From Variovorax saccharolyticus (GTDB lineage: Bacteria > Pseudomonadota > Gammaproteobacteria > Burkholderiales > Burkholderiaceae_C), in the NCBI RefSeq assembly GCF_030316765.1, contig NZ_JASZYT010000008.1, positions 310,001 through 374,000 of the forward strand: DNA of 64,000 bases, given 5' to 3'. A program made the translations under genes and the position numbers. Positions within the stretch are counted from its first letter, which is position 1. Every line of letters starts with the position of its first letter. Under the pieces are notes generated by a model, which saw nothing but the letters and a program-made list of their open reading frames with translations, searched no databases and had not been told where the DNA came from. Positions 33,664 through 42,173 of the stretch are shown here, one piece after another.

Positions 33664-35295
33664 TTATTTCTTCCCCTTCTTGGGGGGCTTCGGCCTGGCG
33701 GCCTTCGCACCGCCGGCTTGCTGCTCGAAGCGCGCGAAGTACTCCGAGGCCATGCCGCGGATGGACTTGCCGATGTTGGCATAGTCGTACTCGTTGAGGT
33801 TGGCCAGCGACACCCGTCCCGATGCATGCGTGCCGCCGAAGCCGCGGCCCGGCAGCAGGACGACGCCGGTCTCCTGTGCGAGCCGGAACAGCGCCTCGTT
33901 GGGCTTCAACTGGGTCAGCAGCCACTTGCCGAAGGCGGGGCCGTGCATCTGCGTCGCGATGTCCTCCATGTCGAGCAGGTGGTAGTAGCGCACCGAGTTC
34001 GGATCGAACACCATCGGGATGCCGAGTTCGCGATAGAGCGCCTGCTTGCGGCGCAGCACGATGCGCTTCATCGCCTGCTTGTAGGCCTGCGGTTCGTCCA
34101 TCAGCGAGAACAGCGAGAACATCACCATCTGCGCCTGCACCGGTGTCGAGAGGCCCGCCGTGTGGTTGAGTGCCACGGTGCGGCTGTCGGCCACCAGCCG
34201 GTCGATGAACTTGAGCTTGCGCGGATCGGTGGTGATGGAGCCGTAGCGCTCGTCGAGCTCCTTGCGCTGGGCCTCGGGCAGCGCCGCGATCTTGCGGTCG
34301 AGCACGTTGTCCTCGTGGGTGGCGACCACGCCCATGCGCCAGCCGGTGGCGCCGAAGTACTTGGAGAAGGAATAGACCAGGATCGTGTTCTGCGGGCACA
34401 TCGCGAACAGCGAGACGAAGTCGTCGGCGAAGGTACCGTAGACGTCGTCGGTGAGGATGATCAGGTCGGGCCGCTGTCGGACGATCTCGACGATGTTGTT
34501 CAGCACCTCGTCGCTCATCTTCACCGAGGGCGGATTGCTCGGGTTGCACAGGAAGAAGGCCTTGACCTTCGGGTCGAGCAGCTTCTGCAGTTCCTTCTTG
34601 GTGTACTGCCAGTTGTTCTCGGGCTCGGCATCGATGTTCAGCTCGACCAGGCGGTAGTCGTTGAGATGGGGGATCTCGATGTAGGGCGTGAAGATCGGCA
34701 TGCCCAGCGCGATCGTGTCGCCGGGCTCGATCAGGTGGTTCTCGCGCAGGCTGTTGAACAGGTAGGTCATGGCCGCGGTGCCGCCCTCGACCGCGTACAT
34801 GTCGAACTTGCCCACGAAGGGATGGGTGCCGATCATCTCGCGGTGGATGTACTGGCCGACGATGATCTCCGAGAGGCGCAGCATGCGGTCGGGCACCGGG
34901 TAGTTGCAACCCAGGATGGCCTCGCACATCTCGTAGATGAAGTCGCCCGCCGAGAGGCCGAGCTGGTCGCGCACATAGGACACCGCGGCCTCGATGAAGC
35001 GCACGCCAGGCACGCTGCGGTGCGTGCGCGTGAAGATCTCGAAGCGCGCCTCGATGCCTTCGCGCTGCGGAAAGCCGCCCACGTCCTCCATGTAGACGTA
35101 GGAGCGCTCGGACTCGCTCATCGCGAACAGGCCGAACTGGAAGAATCCGTGCCGCGGCGTGGTCGCCAGGAAGTTCGGGTTGCCGCGGCCGGCATTCAGC
35201 ATCAGCCGGTCGCTTTCACTGGCCACCTTGATCAGCGCGTCCTTGAGTTCGAAGGGGCTCAGGTTGGCCATCTTTTCAACTTCACTGAAATCCAT
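33664..35295 (-). CDS. aspD: Bifunctional aspartate aminotransferase / L-aspartate 4-decarboxylase
   Basis: A 543-residue fold-type I PLP enzyme. The Schiff-base lysine is Lys312 in YSFSKYFGATGWRMG, preceded by FFLCNPSNPP and LTDDVYGTF. The length and the N-terminal NAGRGNPNF match the large aspartate 4-decarboxylases that yield L-alanine and CO2. A Lys/Pro-rich C-terminal tail (about 15 residues) is extra. Upstream on the strand are two AspT-type exchangers, so the set can import aspartate, release CO2 inside and export alanine, generating proton-motive force. AAGGAG precedes the start. Confidence 0.93.
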   Translation of the reverse strand: MDFSEVEKMANLSPFELKDALIKVASESDRLMLNAGRGNPNFLATTPRHGFFQFGLFAMSESERSYVYMEDVGGFPQREGIEARFEIFTRTHRSVPGVRFIEAAVSYVRDQLGLSAGDFIYEMCEAILGCNYPVPDRMLRLSEIIVGQYIHREMIGTHPFVGKFDMYAVEGGTAAMTYLFNSLRENHLIEPGDTIALGMPIFTPYIEIPHLNDYRLVELNIDAEPENNWQYTKKELQKLLDPKVKAFFLCNPSNPPSVKMSDEVLNNIVEIVRQRPDLIILTDDVYGTFADDFVSLFAMCPQNTILVYSFSKYFGATGWRMGVVATHEDNVLDRKIAALPEAQRKELDERYGSITTDPRKLKFIDRLVADSRTVALNHTAGLSTPVQAQMVMFSLFSLMDEPQAYKQAMKRIVLRRKQALYRELGIPMVFDPNSVRYYHLLDMEDIATQMHGPAFGKWLLTQLKPNEALFRLAQETGVVLLPGRGFGGTHASGRVSLANLNEYDYANIGKSIRGMASEYFARFEQQAGGAKAARPKPPKKGKK

Positions 35296-35340
35296 TGGGT
35301 GCTCCTTGGTTGAATTCGATCTGTCCGGTTGATCAGTCGG

Positions 35341-35380
35341 GGACAGAGCAAAAACTGCTTTGCAGTTTCTTGGTCTGTCC
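35341..35380 (-). other. Intergenic hairpin, copy 1, between the exchanger and decarboxylase genes
   Basis: Outer arms GGACAGA/TCTGTCC enclose inner arms AAACTGC/GCAGTTT with a TTT loop. The element lies in the mRNA 5' of the decarboxylase and 3' of an AspT gene. It is nearly identical to copy 2 at 37103-37140, where the inner stem differs by a paired A-T to G-C change. No U-run follows on the minus strand. Confidence 0.65.
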
Positions 35381-35388
35381 CGCGAGGT

Positions 35389-37077
35389 CTAGACAAGGGC
35401 CACGATCAGCGGCCCGAGCAAGGTGAGGAAGACATTGGCCAGTGCGTAGGTGATTGCGAACGGCACCGTCGGGATCGAGTTCTCGGCCTTGTCGAGGACT
35501 TCGCCGAAGGCCGGGTTGGCGCTGCGCGATCCCGACAGGGCGCCGGCGAAGCTGGCCACGTTGTCATAGCGCAGCACGTAGCGGCCGAAGACCATCGTGA
35601 TCAGCATCGGGACGATGGTGACCACCACGCCGACGCCGAAGATCGTCAGGCCGAGCTGCTGGATGGTCTTCACGGCCTGCAGGCCGGACGACAGGCCCAC
35701 CACCACCACGAAGCCCGCCAGCCCGAGGTCCTTGAGCAATTGCACCGCGCCGGCAGGCAGCTCTCCGAAGGTTTGCCGCTTGGCGCGGTACCAGCCGAAC
35801 AGCAGGCCCGACAGCAGGGCGCCGCCGCCGCTGCCGAGCGTCAGCGGGATGTCGCCGAGCTTCACGCTAAGCAGCCCGATCAGCAGGCCGACCACCAGGC
35901 CGGCGCCGAGGTAGACGAAGTCGGTCTTGATGCTGCTGACGATGACTTCGCCGATGTGCGCCGAGACGCGCCGCACGTCCTGCTCGGCGCCGAAGATCGA
36001 GACCAGGTCGCCGACCTGCACCACGGTGTCGCCCTTCATCGGCAGGGGCTTGCCCATGCGGCTGATCTGCACCACGAAGATGCCGTGGCGGGCGCCGCCC
36101 GCGGTCTCCTGGCGGATCTGCTCGATGGTCTTGTGGTCGAACTCCTTGTTGGTCAGCACGACCTCGCGCTTTTGCATCGTGAGCTCCATGCCGTCGACGT
36201 CGTAGAGCTCCTTGCCCATCAGCGGTGCGCTGGCGACCACTGCATCGCGGCGGCCGACCACCAGCACCAGGTCGCCCTGCTGCAGCTTGAGGTCCGGTCC
36301 GACCTCGATGAACTTGCCGCCGCGCTTGACCCGCTCGATGGTGATCGTGGTGGCCGGATTCGCATACTCGATGTCGGCGACCGTGCGCATGGGATCGGTG
36401 GTCAGCTCGTAGATGCGGCCCACCAGCGGCGGCGCGGCCGCCTGCTGGTCCGGTCCCAGTGCGGCGGCGCCGGCCTGCTGCCGGGTCTCCTCGGCGATCG
36501 CGTCGTCGCGGATCGAGCGGCCCATGAACTTCGGCAGGATGTTGACGCAGACGATGATCGCGCCGAAGGACCCGAAGACGTAGGTCACGGCATAGCCGAT
36601 GGCGACATTGGCCTGCAGACGGGAGGTCTCGTCGGCCGCCAGCCCGAGCTTGGCGATCGCGTCGCCGGCGGTGCCGATGATCGCCGACTGGGTCAACCCG
36701 CCGGCCGCGACGCCGGCTGCCAGTCCCTTGTCGAGGCCGAACAGCCTGGCCATGATGACCACGGTGGCGAGCCCCGTCAGCGCCATCACGGCGGCCAGCA
36801 CGATCTCCTTCACCGTGCGCCTGCCGAGCGAGCTGAAGAACTGGGGCCCGCTCTCGAAGCCGACGGCATAGATGAAGAGCGCGAACAGCACCGCCTTGAC
36901 GCCATCGTCCACGGTCACGCCGACCTGGCTGACCACCACCGCGACCAGCAGCGAGCCCGCCACGCCGCCGAGCTGGAACTTGCCGAACTTCAGCTTGCCG
37001 ATCCAGTAGCCGACCGCGAGCGAGAGGAAGAGCGCCATTTCGGGCGAGCGCTTGAAGAGGTCGTGCAGCCATTCCAT
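35389..37077 (-). CDS. aspT: Aspartate:alanine exchanger AspT family, first copy
   Basis: A 562-residue antiporter of the aspartate:alanine exchanger family. Two sets of membrane helices (about 1-185 and 385-562) flank a cytoplasmic part with two TrkA-C-like segments (about 215-370). The repeated signature GFESGPQFF and GLSSGLQA matches the family's G-S-G-P/L-Q pattern. AspT swaps external aspartate for internal alanine made by the decarboxylase encoded next downstream (33664-35295). The intervening 93 bases hold hairpin copy 1. Confidence 0.9.
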   Translation of the reverse strand: MEWLHDLFKRSPEMALFLSLAVGYWIGKLKFGKFQLGGVAGSLLVAVVVSQVGVTVDDGVKAVLFALFIYAVGFESGPQFFSSLGRRTVKEIVLAAVMALTGLATVVIMARLFGLDKGLAAGVAAGGLTQSAIIGTAGDAIAKLGLAADETSRLQANVAIGYAVTYVFGSFGAIIVCVNILPKFMGRSIRDDAIAEETRQQAGAAALGPDQQAAAPPLVGRIYELTTDPMRTVADIEYANPATTITIERVKRGGKFIEVGPDLKLQQGDLVLVVGRRDAVVASAPLMGKELYDVDGMELTMQKREVVLTNKEFDHKTIEQIRQETAGGARHGIFVVQISRMGKPLPMKGDTVVQVGDLVSIFGAEQDVRRVSAHIGEVIVSSIKTDFVYLGAGLVVGLLIGLLSVKLGDIPLTLGSGGGALLSGLLFGWYRAKRQTFGELPAGAVQLLKDLGLAGFVVVVGLSSGLQAVKTIQQLGLTIFGVGVVVTIVPMLITMVFGRYVLRYDNVASFAGALSGSRSANPAFGEVLDKAENSIPTVPFAITYALANVFLTLLGPLIVALV

Positions 37078-37102
37078 GGATCAAATCCTTTTAGTCAGTT
37101 GA

Positions 37103-37140
37103 GGACAGAGCAGAACTGCTTCGCAGTTCCTGGTCTGTCC
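37103..37140 (-). other. Intergenic hairpin, copy 2, between the two exchanger genes
   Basis: Outer arms GGACAGA/TCTGTCC and inner arms GAACTGC/GCAGTTC with a TTC loop. It is in the mRNA between the two AspT genes. The neighbouring minus-strand sequence CCTTGCGGGACAGA is itself partly duplicated near 37145-37165. Compared with copy 1 the base pair change at the base of the inner stem is compensatory. Confidence 0.65.
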
Positions 37141-37167
37141 CGCAAGGGCATCTGTTCCCGCAAGGTC

Positions 37168-38880
37168 TCACTTTTGCATCGCACTCACGATCCCCACGAT
37201 CAGCGGCCCCATCAACGGCAGGATCACGTTCGAGATCGCGTAGGTGATCGTGTAGCCCAGCAGCGGCGTGGTGTTGCCGGCCGCGTTCTGGATGGCGCTC
37301 AAGGCCGGCGTGCTGCACTGCTGGCCGGCGATCGCGCCCAGCAGCACCGGGGCCTCGATCTTCAGCAGCTTGCGGCCGATGAACAGCGAGAAGCAGGCAG
37401 GGACGACCGCGATCGCGACGCCCAGCAGCGGCAGTGCGATGCCGAACTTCTTGATCAGCGTCAGCGCCTGCGGGCCCGACGCCAGACCGACGCAGGCGAT
37501 GAAGGTGGCCAGGCCGATGTCTTTCATCAGGGCCAGCGCGTCGTCCGGAATGCTCAGCCGGTGCGGGTTCTTCGCCTGGTACCAGCCGAAGGCCAGGCCG
37601 GTCAGCAGCGCGCCGCCGCCGGTGCCGAGCGAGAACGGGATGCCGCCCAGCTTGATGCTGAAGTGGCCGATGAAGACGCCCAGCAGGATGCCGGTCGCCA
37701 TGTAGCTGATGTTGGTCCGGGCCGAGCGCATCACGCGGTCGCCGAACAGCGGCAGCACCTTCGTGATGTCGGCGGCCGGGCCGTGGAGCTTCAGCACGTC
37801 GCGCTTCTTGAGCTTCAGATCGGGCAGCAGCGGCATGGCATGACCGTCGCGGATCACGCCGACGACGTGCAGGTTCTGCGGCAGGCGCGGCAGCGTGCCC
37901 GGTGTCCCGGGGCCATGCGTCTTGAGTTCGCCCAGGTCGCGGTCGAACCACTGCGGCTGGTTCAGCACCACCTCGGCGGTCTCGACCACGACGTCGAAGC
38001 CGTGGGTCTGGGCCGACTCGCGGCCGAGCAGCACGCCGATCTCCACCATCGCGCTGCGCTGCCCGATGACCAGCACCTGGTCGCCGGCCTCCAGGCGCAG
38101 CGTGGGCGTGATCGCCAGCGCCTGGGTGCCGCGCAGCACGCGCTCGATGCCGGCCCGGCGCTCGAAGGGGTCCATCAGCTCGGCCACGGTGCGGCCGGCT
38201 GCCGCATCGACCTCGAACACGCGGCCGACGATCCCGGGCGTGGCCGGTGCGGTGTCTGCGTCGTCGCTGCCGCCGCCCATCGAGCGCCAGAGCTTGTCGG
38301 CCTCGGCGCGCAGGTCGATGCGCAGCACCAGCGGAAAGACCTGGCTGGTGGTGACCACGATCGCGATCAGCCCGAACACGTAGGTGATCGAATAGGCGGT
38401 CACCACGTTGGCCTGCAGCTGGCGGATCGCCTCGGCCGGCAGCGCCAGCTTGGAGATCGCGTCGGTGGCGGTGCCGACCACCGCGGACTCGGTCGCGGCG
38501 CCGGCCATGAGGCCCGCCGCCGTGCCCTGGTCGAAGCCGAAGATGCTGCTGGCGCCGACCACCAGCGCGATCACCACCACCACCTCGACCAGGCAGAGCA
38601 AGCCCATTCGAAGGCCCTTGGCATCGAGATTGGCGAAGAACTGCGGCCCGCCGGCATAGCCGAGCGCGAAGATGAAGAGCATGAAGAAGGTGTTCTTGAC
38701 ACCGTCGGCGAGCGTGATGTCCAGCTGGCCGACCAGCAGGGCGACGATCAGGGTGCCGCAGACGCCGCCGAGCTGGATCGGACCGAAGCGGATCTGGCCG
38801 ACGGCATAGCCCAGTGCGAGCACGCCGAAGAGAGCGATCTCCGGATGAGCGCGCAGGATGTCGACAAGCTGATTGAACAC
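37168..38880 (-). CDS. Aspartate:alanine exchanger AspT family, second copy
   Basis: A 570-residue paralogue of the first AspT, sharing the domain plan: N-terminal helices (about 1-190) with GYAGGPQFF, two TrkA-C-like segments (about 235-390), and C-terminal helices with GLASGPQAL and GQQCSTPAL. The two differ clearly in sequence, so this is not a very recent copy. It is the first gene of the exchanger-decarboxylase operon; 188 bases separate it from the BatA gene stop. It may carry a different exchange pair or form a heteromer with AspT. Confidence 0.88.
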   Translation of the reverse strand: MFNQLVDILRAHPEIALFGVLALGYAVGQIRFGPIQLGGVCGTLIVALLVGQLDITLADGVKNTFFMLFIFALGYAGGPQFFANLDAKGLRMGLLCLVEVVVVIALVVGASSIFGFDQGTAAGLMAGAATESAVVGTATDAISKLALPAEAIRQLQANVVTAYSITYVFGLIAIVVTTSQVFPLVLRIDLRAEADKLWRSMGGGSDDADTAPATPGIVGRVFEVDAAAGRTVAELMDPFERRAGIERVLRGTQALAITPTLRLEAGDQVLVIGQRSAMVEIGVLLGRESAQTHGFDVVVETAEVVLNQPQWFDRDLGELKTHGPGTPGTLPRLPQNLHVVGVIRDGHAMPLLPDLKLKKRDVLKLHGPAADITKVLPLFGDRVMRSARTNISYMATGILLGVFIGHFSIKLGGIPFSLGTGGGALLTGLAFGWYQAKNPHRLSIPDDALALMKDIGLATFIACVGLASGPQALTLIKKFGIALPLLGVAIAVVPACFSLFIGRKLLKIEAPVLLGAIAGQQCSTPALSAIQNAAGNTTPLLGYTITYAISNVILPLMGPLIVGIVSAMQK

Positions 38881-38960
38881 GTGGCGGACCCTTCTGTGCC
38901 ACCGCCTCGTTGCGGCCTTGGCTCCCCTGACCGGGACGTGTTCGGCCGCGCAGCATTGCG

Positions 38961-38982
38961 AAGGCGCCCGCCCGGGCGCCTT
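38961..38982. other. Perfect GC-rich palindrome between the BatA and AspT units
   Basis: AAGGCGCCCG / CGGGCGCCTT with a CC loop. It is placed about 86 bases beyond the stop of the minus-strand BatA gene and could form a strong hairpin at the end of that transcript. It is not followed by a U-run, so a Rho-independent terminator is not certain; an operator for the AspT promoter is the other option. Confidence 0.45.
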
Positions 38983-39068
38983 GAATTATTGCGATCGACA
39001 ACATGGGCGCAAGCCGCCCAAGGGGCAGGCCGCGATGCACCAAGGTGCAAGCGGCAGGCGCCGCGGCG

Positions 39069-40109
39069 CTACAGGATGCGGTTGAACCAGAGCAGCGACA
39101 GGCCGGCCGAGAGCAGCGCCAGCGCGGCGGCGCCCATCGCGAACAGGGCCGAGATCTCGGTTTCCTTCTTCTCGACCGTGAGCCGCGAGCTCAGCGTGTT
39201 GTAGACCTTCTTGAGGTCGGTCGCGGTGCCGGCATAGAAGTACTCGGCGTTGGTCTTGTTGGCGATCGCCTTGAGCGTCTCTTCGTCGAGCCGCACCCGC
39301 ATCGACCAGCCCTCGAAGCCGATGGTCTCGCCGTCGACCGTGCCGATGCCGACCGTGTAGACGCGCACGCCGCGTTCGGCCGCCACCTTGGCGGCATCGA
39401 GCGGATCGACGCCGGTGGTGCGCTGGCCGTCGGTCAGCATGATGATCGCGGCCGAGGTGTAGGAGCCCGGGGCGACCGGCGTGAATTCCTTCGGCGGCGG
39501 CTTGCCGGCGCGCTCGATCGGCACCCCGGTTTGGCGGGTCTTCGGGCCGAAGTCGGAGATGTCGATGCCCGCGTCGGGGAACAGCGTGGCCAGCGAGACC
39601 ACGATCGCGTTGCCGGTGGCGGTCGCGCGCTGCAACTGGAAGGAGTCGATCGCGGTGACCAGGTCGTCGCGGTTGGTGGTGGGGAGCTGCGCCACCTGCG
39701 CGCTGCCCGCGAAGGCGACGATGCCGACCTTGACGGTGCGCGGCAGTTCCTTCAGGAAGCTCTTGGCCGCCTCCTGCGCGGCGACCAGCCGGTTCGGTTG
39801 CACGTCGGCCGCCCGCATGCTGCCCGAGACGTCCATCGCGAGGATGATGGTCTGCTGGTTCGACGGCAGCACCACCACCGCCATCGGCCGCGCGGCGGCG
39901 ATCAGCATCGCGGTCAGCGCCAGCAGGAACAGGAACGGCGGGATGTGGCGCCGCACGGTCTGCCCGGCGCCCATCGCCTCGCGCACGATCGACAGGCTGG
40001 CATAGCGCAGCGCCAGCTTCTTCTTGCGCCGCATCAGCCAGAGGTACAGCAGCACCAGCAGCGGCACTGCGAGCAACAGCCAGAGGAACTGAGGCCAGAG
40101 AAAGTTCAT
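39069..40109 (-). CDS. BatA-type von Willebrand factor A membrane protein
   Basis: A 346-residue inner-membrane protein. Two helices at the N-terminus (about 7-26 and 57-73), then a vWA domain with a complete MIDAS (DVSGS at 93-97, and TDGQRTTG), and one C-terminal helix (about 322-342). An insertion of about 40 residues lies in the vWA domain before the TDG strand. MoxR-DUF58-BatA proteins form a recurring set connected with membrane stress or aerotolerance, mechanism unknown. It is the last gene of that set, 55 bases after DUF58. No second BatB-type gene follows. Confidence 0.86.
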   Translation of the reverse strand: MNFLWPQFLWLLLAVPLLVLLYLWLMRRKKKLALRYASLSIVREAMGAGQTVRRHIPPFLFLLALTAMLIAAARPMAVVVLPSNQQTIILAMDVSGSMRAADVQPNRLVAAQEAAKSFLKELPRTVKVGIVAFAGSAQVAQLPTTNRDDLVTAIDSFQLQRATATGNAIVVSLATLFPDAGIDISDFGPKTRQTGVPIERAGKPPPKEFTPVAPGSYTSAAIIMLTDGQRTTGVDPLDAAKVAAERGVRVYTVGIGTVDGETIGFEGWSMRVRLDEETLKAIANKTNAEYFYAGTATDLKKVYNTLSSRLTVEKKETEISALFAMGAAALALLSAGLSLLWFNRIL

Positions 40110-40164
40110 AGAGCAACCTTCGCGCTGCGCGCTGCGGTATTTGCCTTCGGGACGGCCGGGCGTC

Positions 40165-41157
40165 TCATGCGGCCACCATCTTGGAGCTGGATTGTCCGCC
40201 GCGCACGCGGCGTTTGCGCATGTCGGCGAAGCGCACGATGGCCTCGACCAGGTCGTCCGCGGTCGAGAGTTCGAGGGCGTCGACGCCGATCTTCGCGAGC
40301 GCCTCGCGCAGCTGCGTCTCGCGCTCCGCCGCGATGCGCGCGAAGCGCTTGCGGAAACCGGCATCGTGCGTGTCGACCCAGAGCTGCTCGCCGGTCTCGG
40401 CATCGCGCAGCGGCACCAGGCCGAGATCGGGCAACTCGAGTTCGAGCGGATCGAACAGGCGCACCGCCACGACGTCGTGGCGCTGCACGAGGTGGGCCAG
40501 CGGCTTTTCCCAGCCCGGCTCGGAGACGAAATCGGAGACCACGAACACGGTCGAGCGGCGCGGCATCAGGACCGCAGCCGACTTGAGCAGGTCGGCCAGC
40601 CGCGTCATGCCTTTCTGGTCGGGGGCGCGTTCGGCGGGCCGGCGCTCCATCGCATGCAGCAGGTGCAGCACGTGGCGCCGTCCGGTACGCGGCGGGATCA
40701 CGGCTTCGACGTCGTTGCCGTAGACCATCGCGCCGACCCGGTTGCCGTGCCGGGTCAGCAGGCGGGCCAGGACGCCGACGAAGCCGGCCGAGATCTCGCG
40801 CTTGGCCTTGACGCCGGAGCCGAAGTCGACCGAACGGCTCAGGTCGAGCACGAACCAGGCCGCCATCTCGCGGTCTTCGGTGAAGACGCGCACGTGCGGC
40901 GTCTGCAGCCGGGCCGTGACGTTCCAGTCGATGTGGCGCACGTCGTCGTGGTGCTGGTATTCGCGCAGGTCGGCCAGGTCGAGGCCGGTGCCGCGCATCA
41001 GCGTGCGGTAGTCGCCCTGCAGCAGGCCGTCGAGGCGCCGGATCACGGTCCATTCGAGCCGGCGCAGCGCGCGCTCGACGCCGCTGGCCGCGGATTCGAC
41101 GGCCGCGAGCCGTTCGTCGTTGGCGGCTTTCGCGCGCTTAGGCCACCAGCTTTTCAT
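40165..41157 (-). CDS. DUF58 domain protein (MoxR-associated)
   Basis: A 330-residue protein. The DUF58 core reads GDYRTLMRGTGLDLADLREYQ then DDVRHIDWNVTARLQTPHV in short segments, and a vWA-like part with DLSRSVDFGS follows. It has no membrane helix, unlike many DUF58 proteins. The start lies 20 bases inside the moxR 3' end, so the genes are coupled. It probably works with the MoxR ATPase in assembly of a membrane complex; role not established. Confidence 0.88.
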   Translation of the reverse strand: MKSWWPKRAKAANDERLAAVESAASGVERALRRLEWTVIRRLDGLLQGDYRTLMRGTGLDLADLREYQHHDDVRHIDWNVTARLQTPHVRVFTEDREMAAWFVLDLSRSVDFGSGVKAKREISAGFVGVLARLLTRHGNRVGAMVYGNDVEAVIPPRTGRRHVLHLLHAMERRPAERAPDQKGMTRLADLLKSAAVLMPRRSTVFVVSDFVSEPGWEKPLAHLVQRHDVVAVRLFDPLELELPDLGLVPLRDAETGEQLWVDTHDAGFRKRFARIAAERETQLREALAKIGVDALELSTADDLVEAIVRFADMRKRRVRGGQSSSKMVAA

Positions 41158-42148
41158 GCTCTAGGGGTTTTGCAGGGGCGGGTACGGCCCGCATGATGCG
41201 GTCGATCAGGCTGTCGGGCGTGAGGCCCTCGGACAGGCCCTCGTAGGACAGCGTGACACGGTGCCGCAGTACGTCGGGAACCAGCGCGGTCATGTCCTCG
41301 GGCAGCGCATAGCTGCGTCCGCGCAGCAGGGCCAGCGCGCGCGCGCCCTGGGTCAGGTTGATGCTGGCGCGCGGACTGGCGCCGAAGGTGATGAAGCGCC
41401 GCATGTCCTTCAGGCCGTGCTTCTCGGGCGTGCGGGTGGCCGACACCAGCCGGACCGCGTACTGGATCAGCGAGGGATCGACGTAGACGCGTTGCGCCTC
41501 GGCCTGCAGGGTCGCGAGCTGGTCGGTGGTGGCCACCGGCACGGCCTCGACCGGCGGGCCGATCACGCGCTCGACGATGACGAACTCTTCCTCGTCGGTC
41601 GGGTAGTCGACCAGCACCTTCATCATGAAGCGGTCGACCTGGGCCTCGGGCAGCGGGTAGGTGCCCTCGGTCTCGATCGGGTTCTGCGTCGCCATCACGA
41701 GGAAGGGCCGGGGCACCTTGTGCGTCTCGCCGGCGATCGTGACCTGGCGCTCCTGCATCACTTCGAGCAGCGCGCTCTGCACCTTGGCCGGCGCCCGGTT
41801 GATTTCGTCGGCCAGCAGCAGGTTCGCGAACACCGGCCCCAGCGAGGTGCTGAAGTCACCAGTCTTCTGGTTGTAGATGCGGGTGCCGACCAGGTCGGCC
41901 GGCACCAGGTCGGGCGTGAACTGGATGCGCTTGAACTGGCCGCGCACGGTGTCGGCCAGGGTCTTGACCGTGAGCGTCTTGGCCAGGCCCGGCACCCCTT
42001 CGACCAGCAGGTGTCCGCCGGCCAGCATCGCCACCATCACACGTTCGAGAAAGCGGTCCTGGCCGACCACCACGCGCTTGACCTGATAGAGGATCTGCTC
42101 CATCAGCTCGGCCGTGACCGGAGAGGGCGATTCGAACTCTGTGCTCAT
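41138..42148 (-). CDS. MoxR family AAA+ ATPase
   Basis: A 336-residue chaperone-like ATPase. Walker A is GVPGLAKT (51-58), Walker B LLLADEINRAP, then a sensor with ATQNPIETEGTYPLPEAQ (split ATQNPIE / GTYPLPEAQ) and the arginine-finger region DRFMMKV. MoxR proteins act in the maturation or stress protection of membrane and metal-binding complexes. It starts 25 bases after the protease gene and overlaps the DUF58 gene, which makes the four genes one operon. Confidence 0.93.
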   Translation of the reverse strand: MSTEFESPSPVTAELMEQILYQVKRVVVGQDRFLERVMVAMLAGGHLLVEGVPGLAKTLTVKTLADTVRGQFKRIQFTPDLVPADLVGTRIYNQKTGDFSTSLGPVFANLLLADEINRAPAKVQSALLEVMQERQVTIAGETHKVPRPFLVMATQNPIETEGTYPLPEAQVDRFMMKVLVDYPTDEEEFVIVERVIGPPVEAVPVATTDQLATLQAEAQRVYVDPSLIQYAVRLVSATRTPEKHGLKDMRRFITFGASPRASINLTQGARALALLRGRSYALPEDMTALVPDVLRHRVTLSYEGLSEGLTPDSLIDRIMRAVPAPAKPLEHEKLVA

Positions 42149-42173
42149 GGCGATTTCTTTCGTCGGTGGTGGG

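Noticed and set aside
34816..38880. Possible transposon carrying the aspartate module, suggested by the two identical hairpins
   Set aside because: The hairpins lie inside intergenic gaps, not at the ends, in direct orientation, with no transposase or target duplication.
38961..38982. GC palindrome as a standard terminator of the BatA operon
   Set aside because: No U-run follows in the minus direction; the neutral description as a palindrome was kept.
35329..39204. A 1291-codon open frame on the plus strand opposite the aspartate exchangers
   Set aside because: It lies on the complement of two real AspT genes and has the His/Arg/Asp-rich composition typical of antisense frames in GC-rich DNA, with no domain features.
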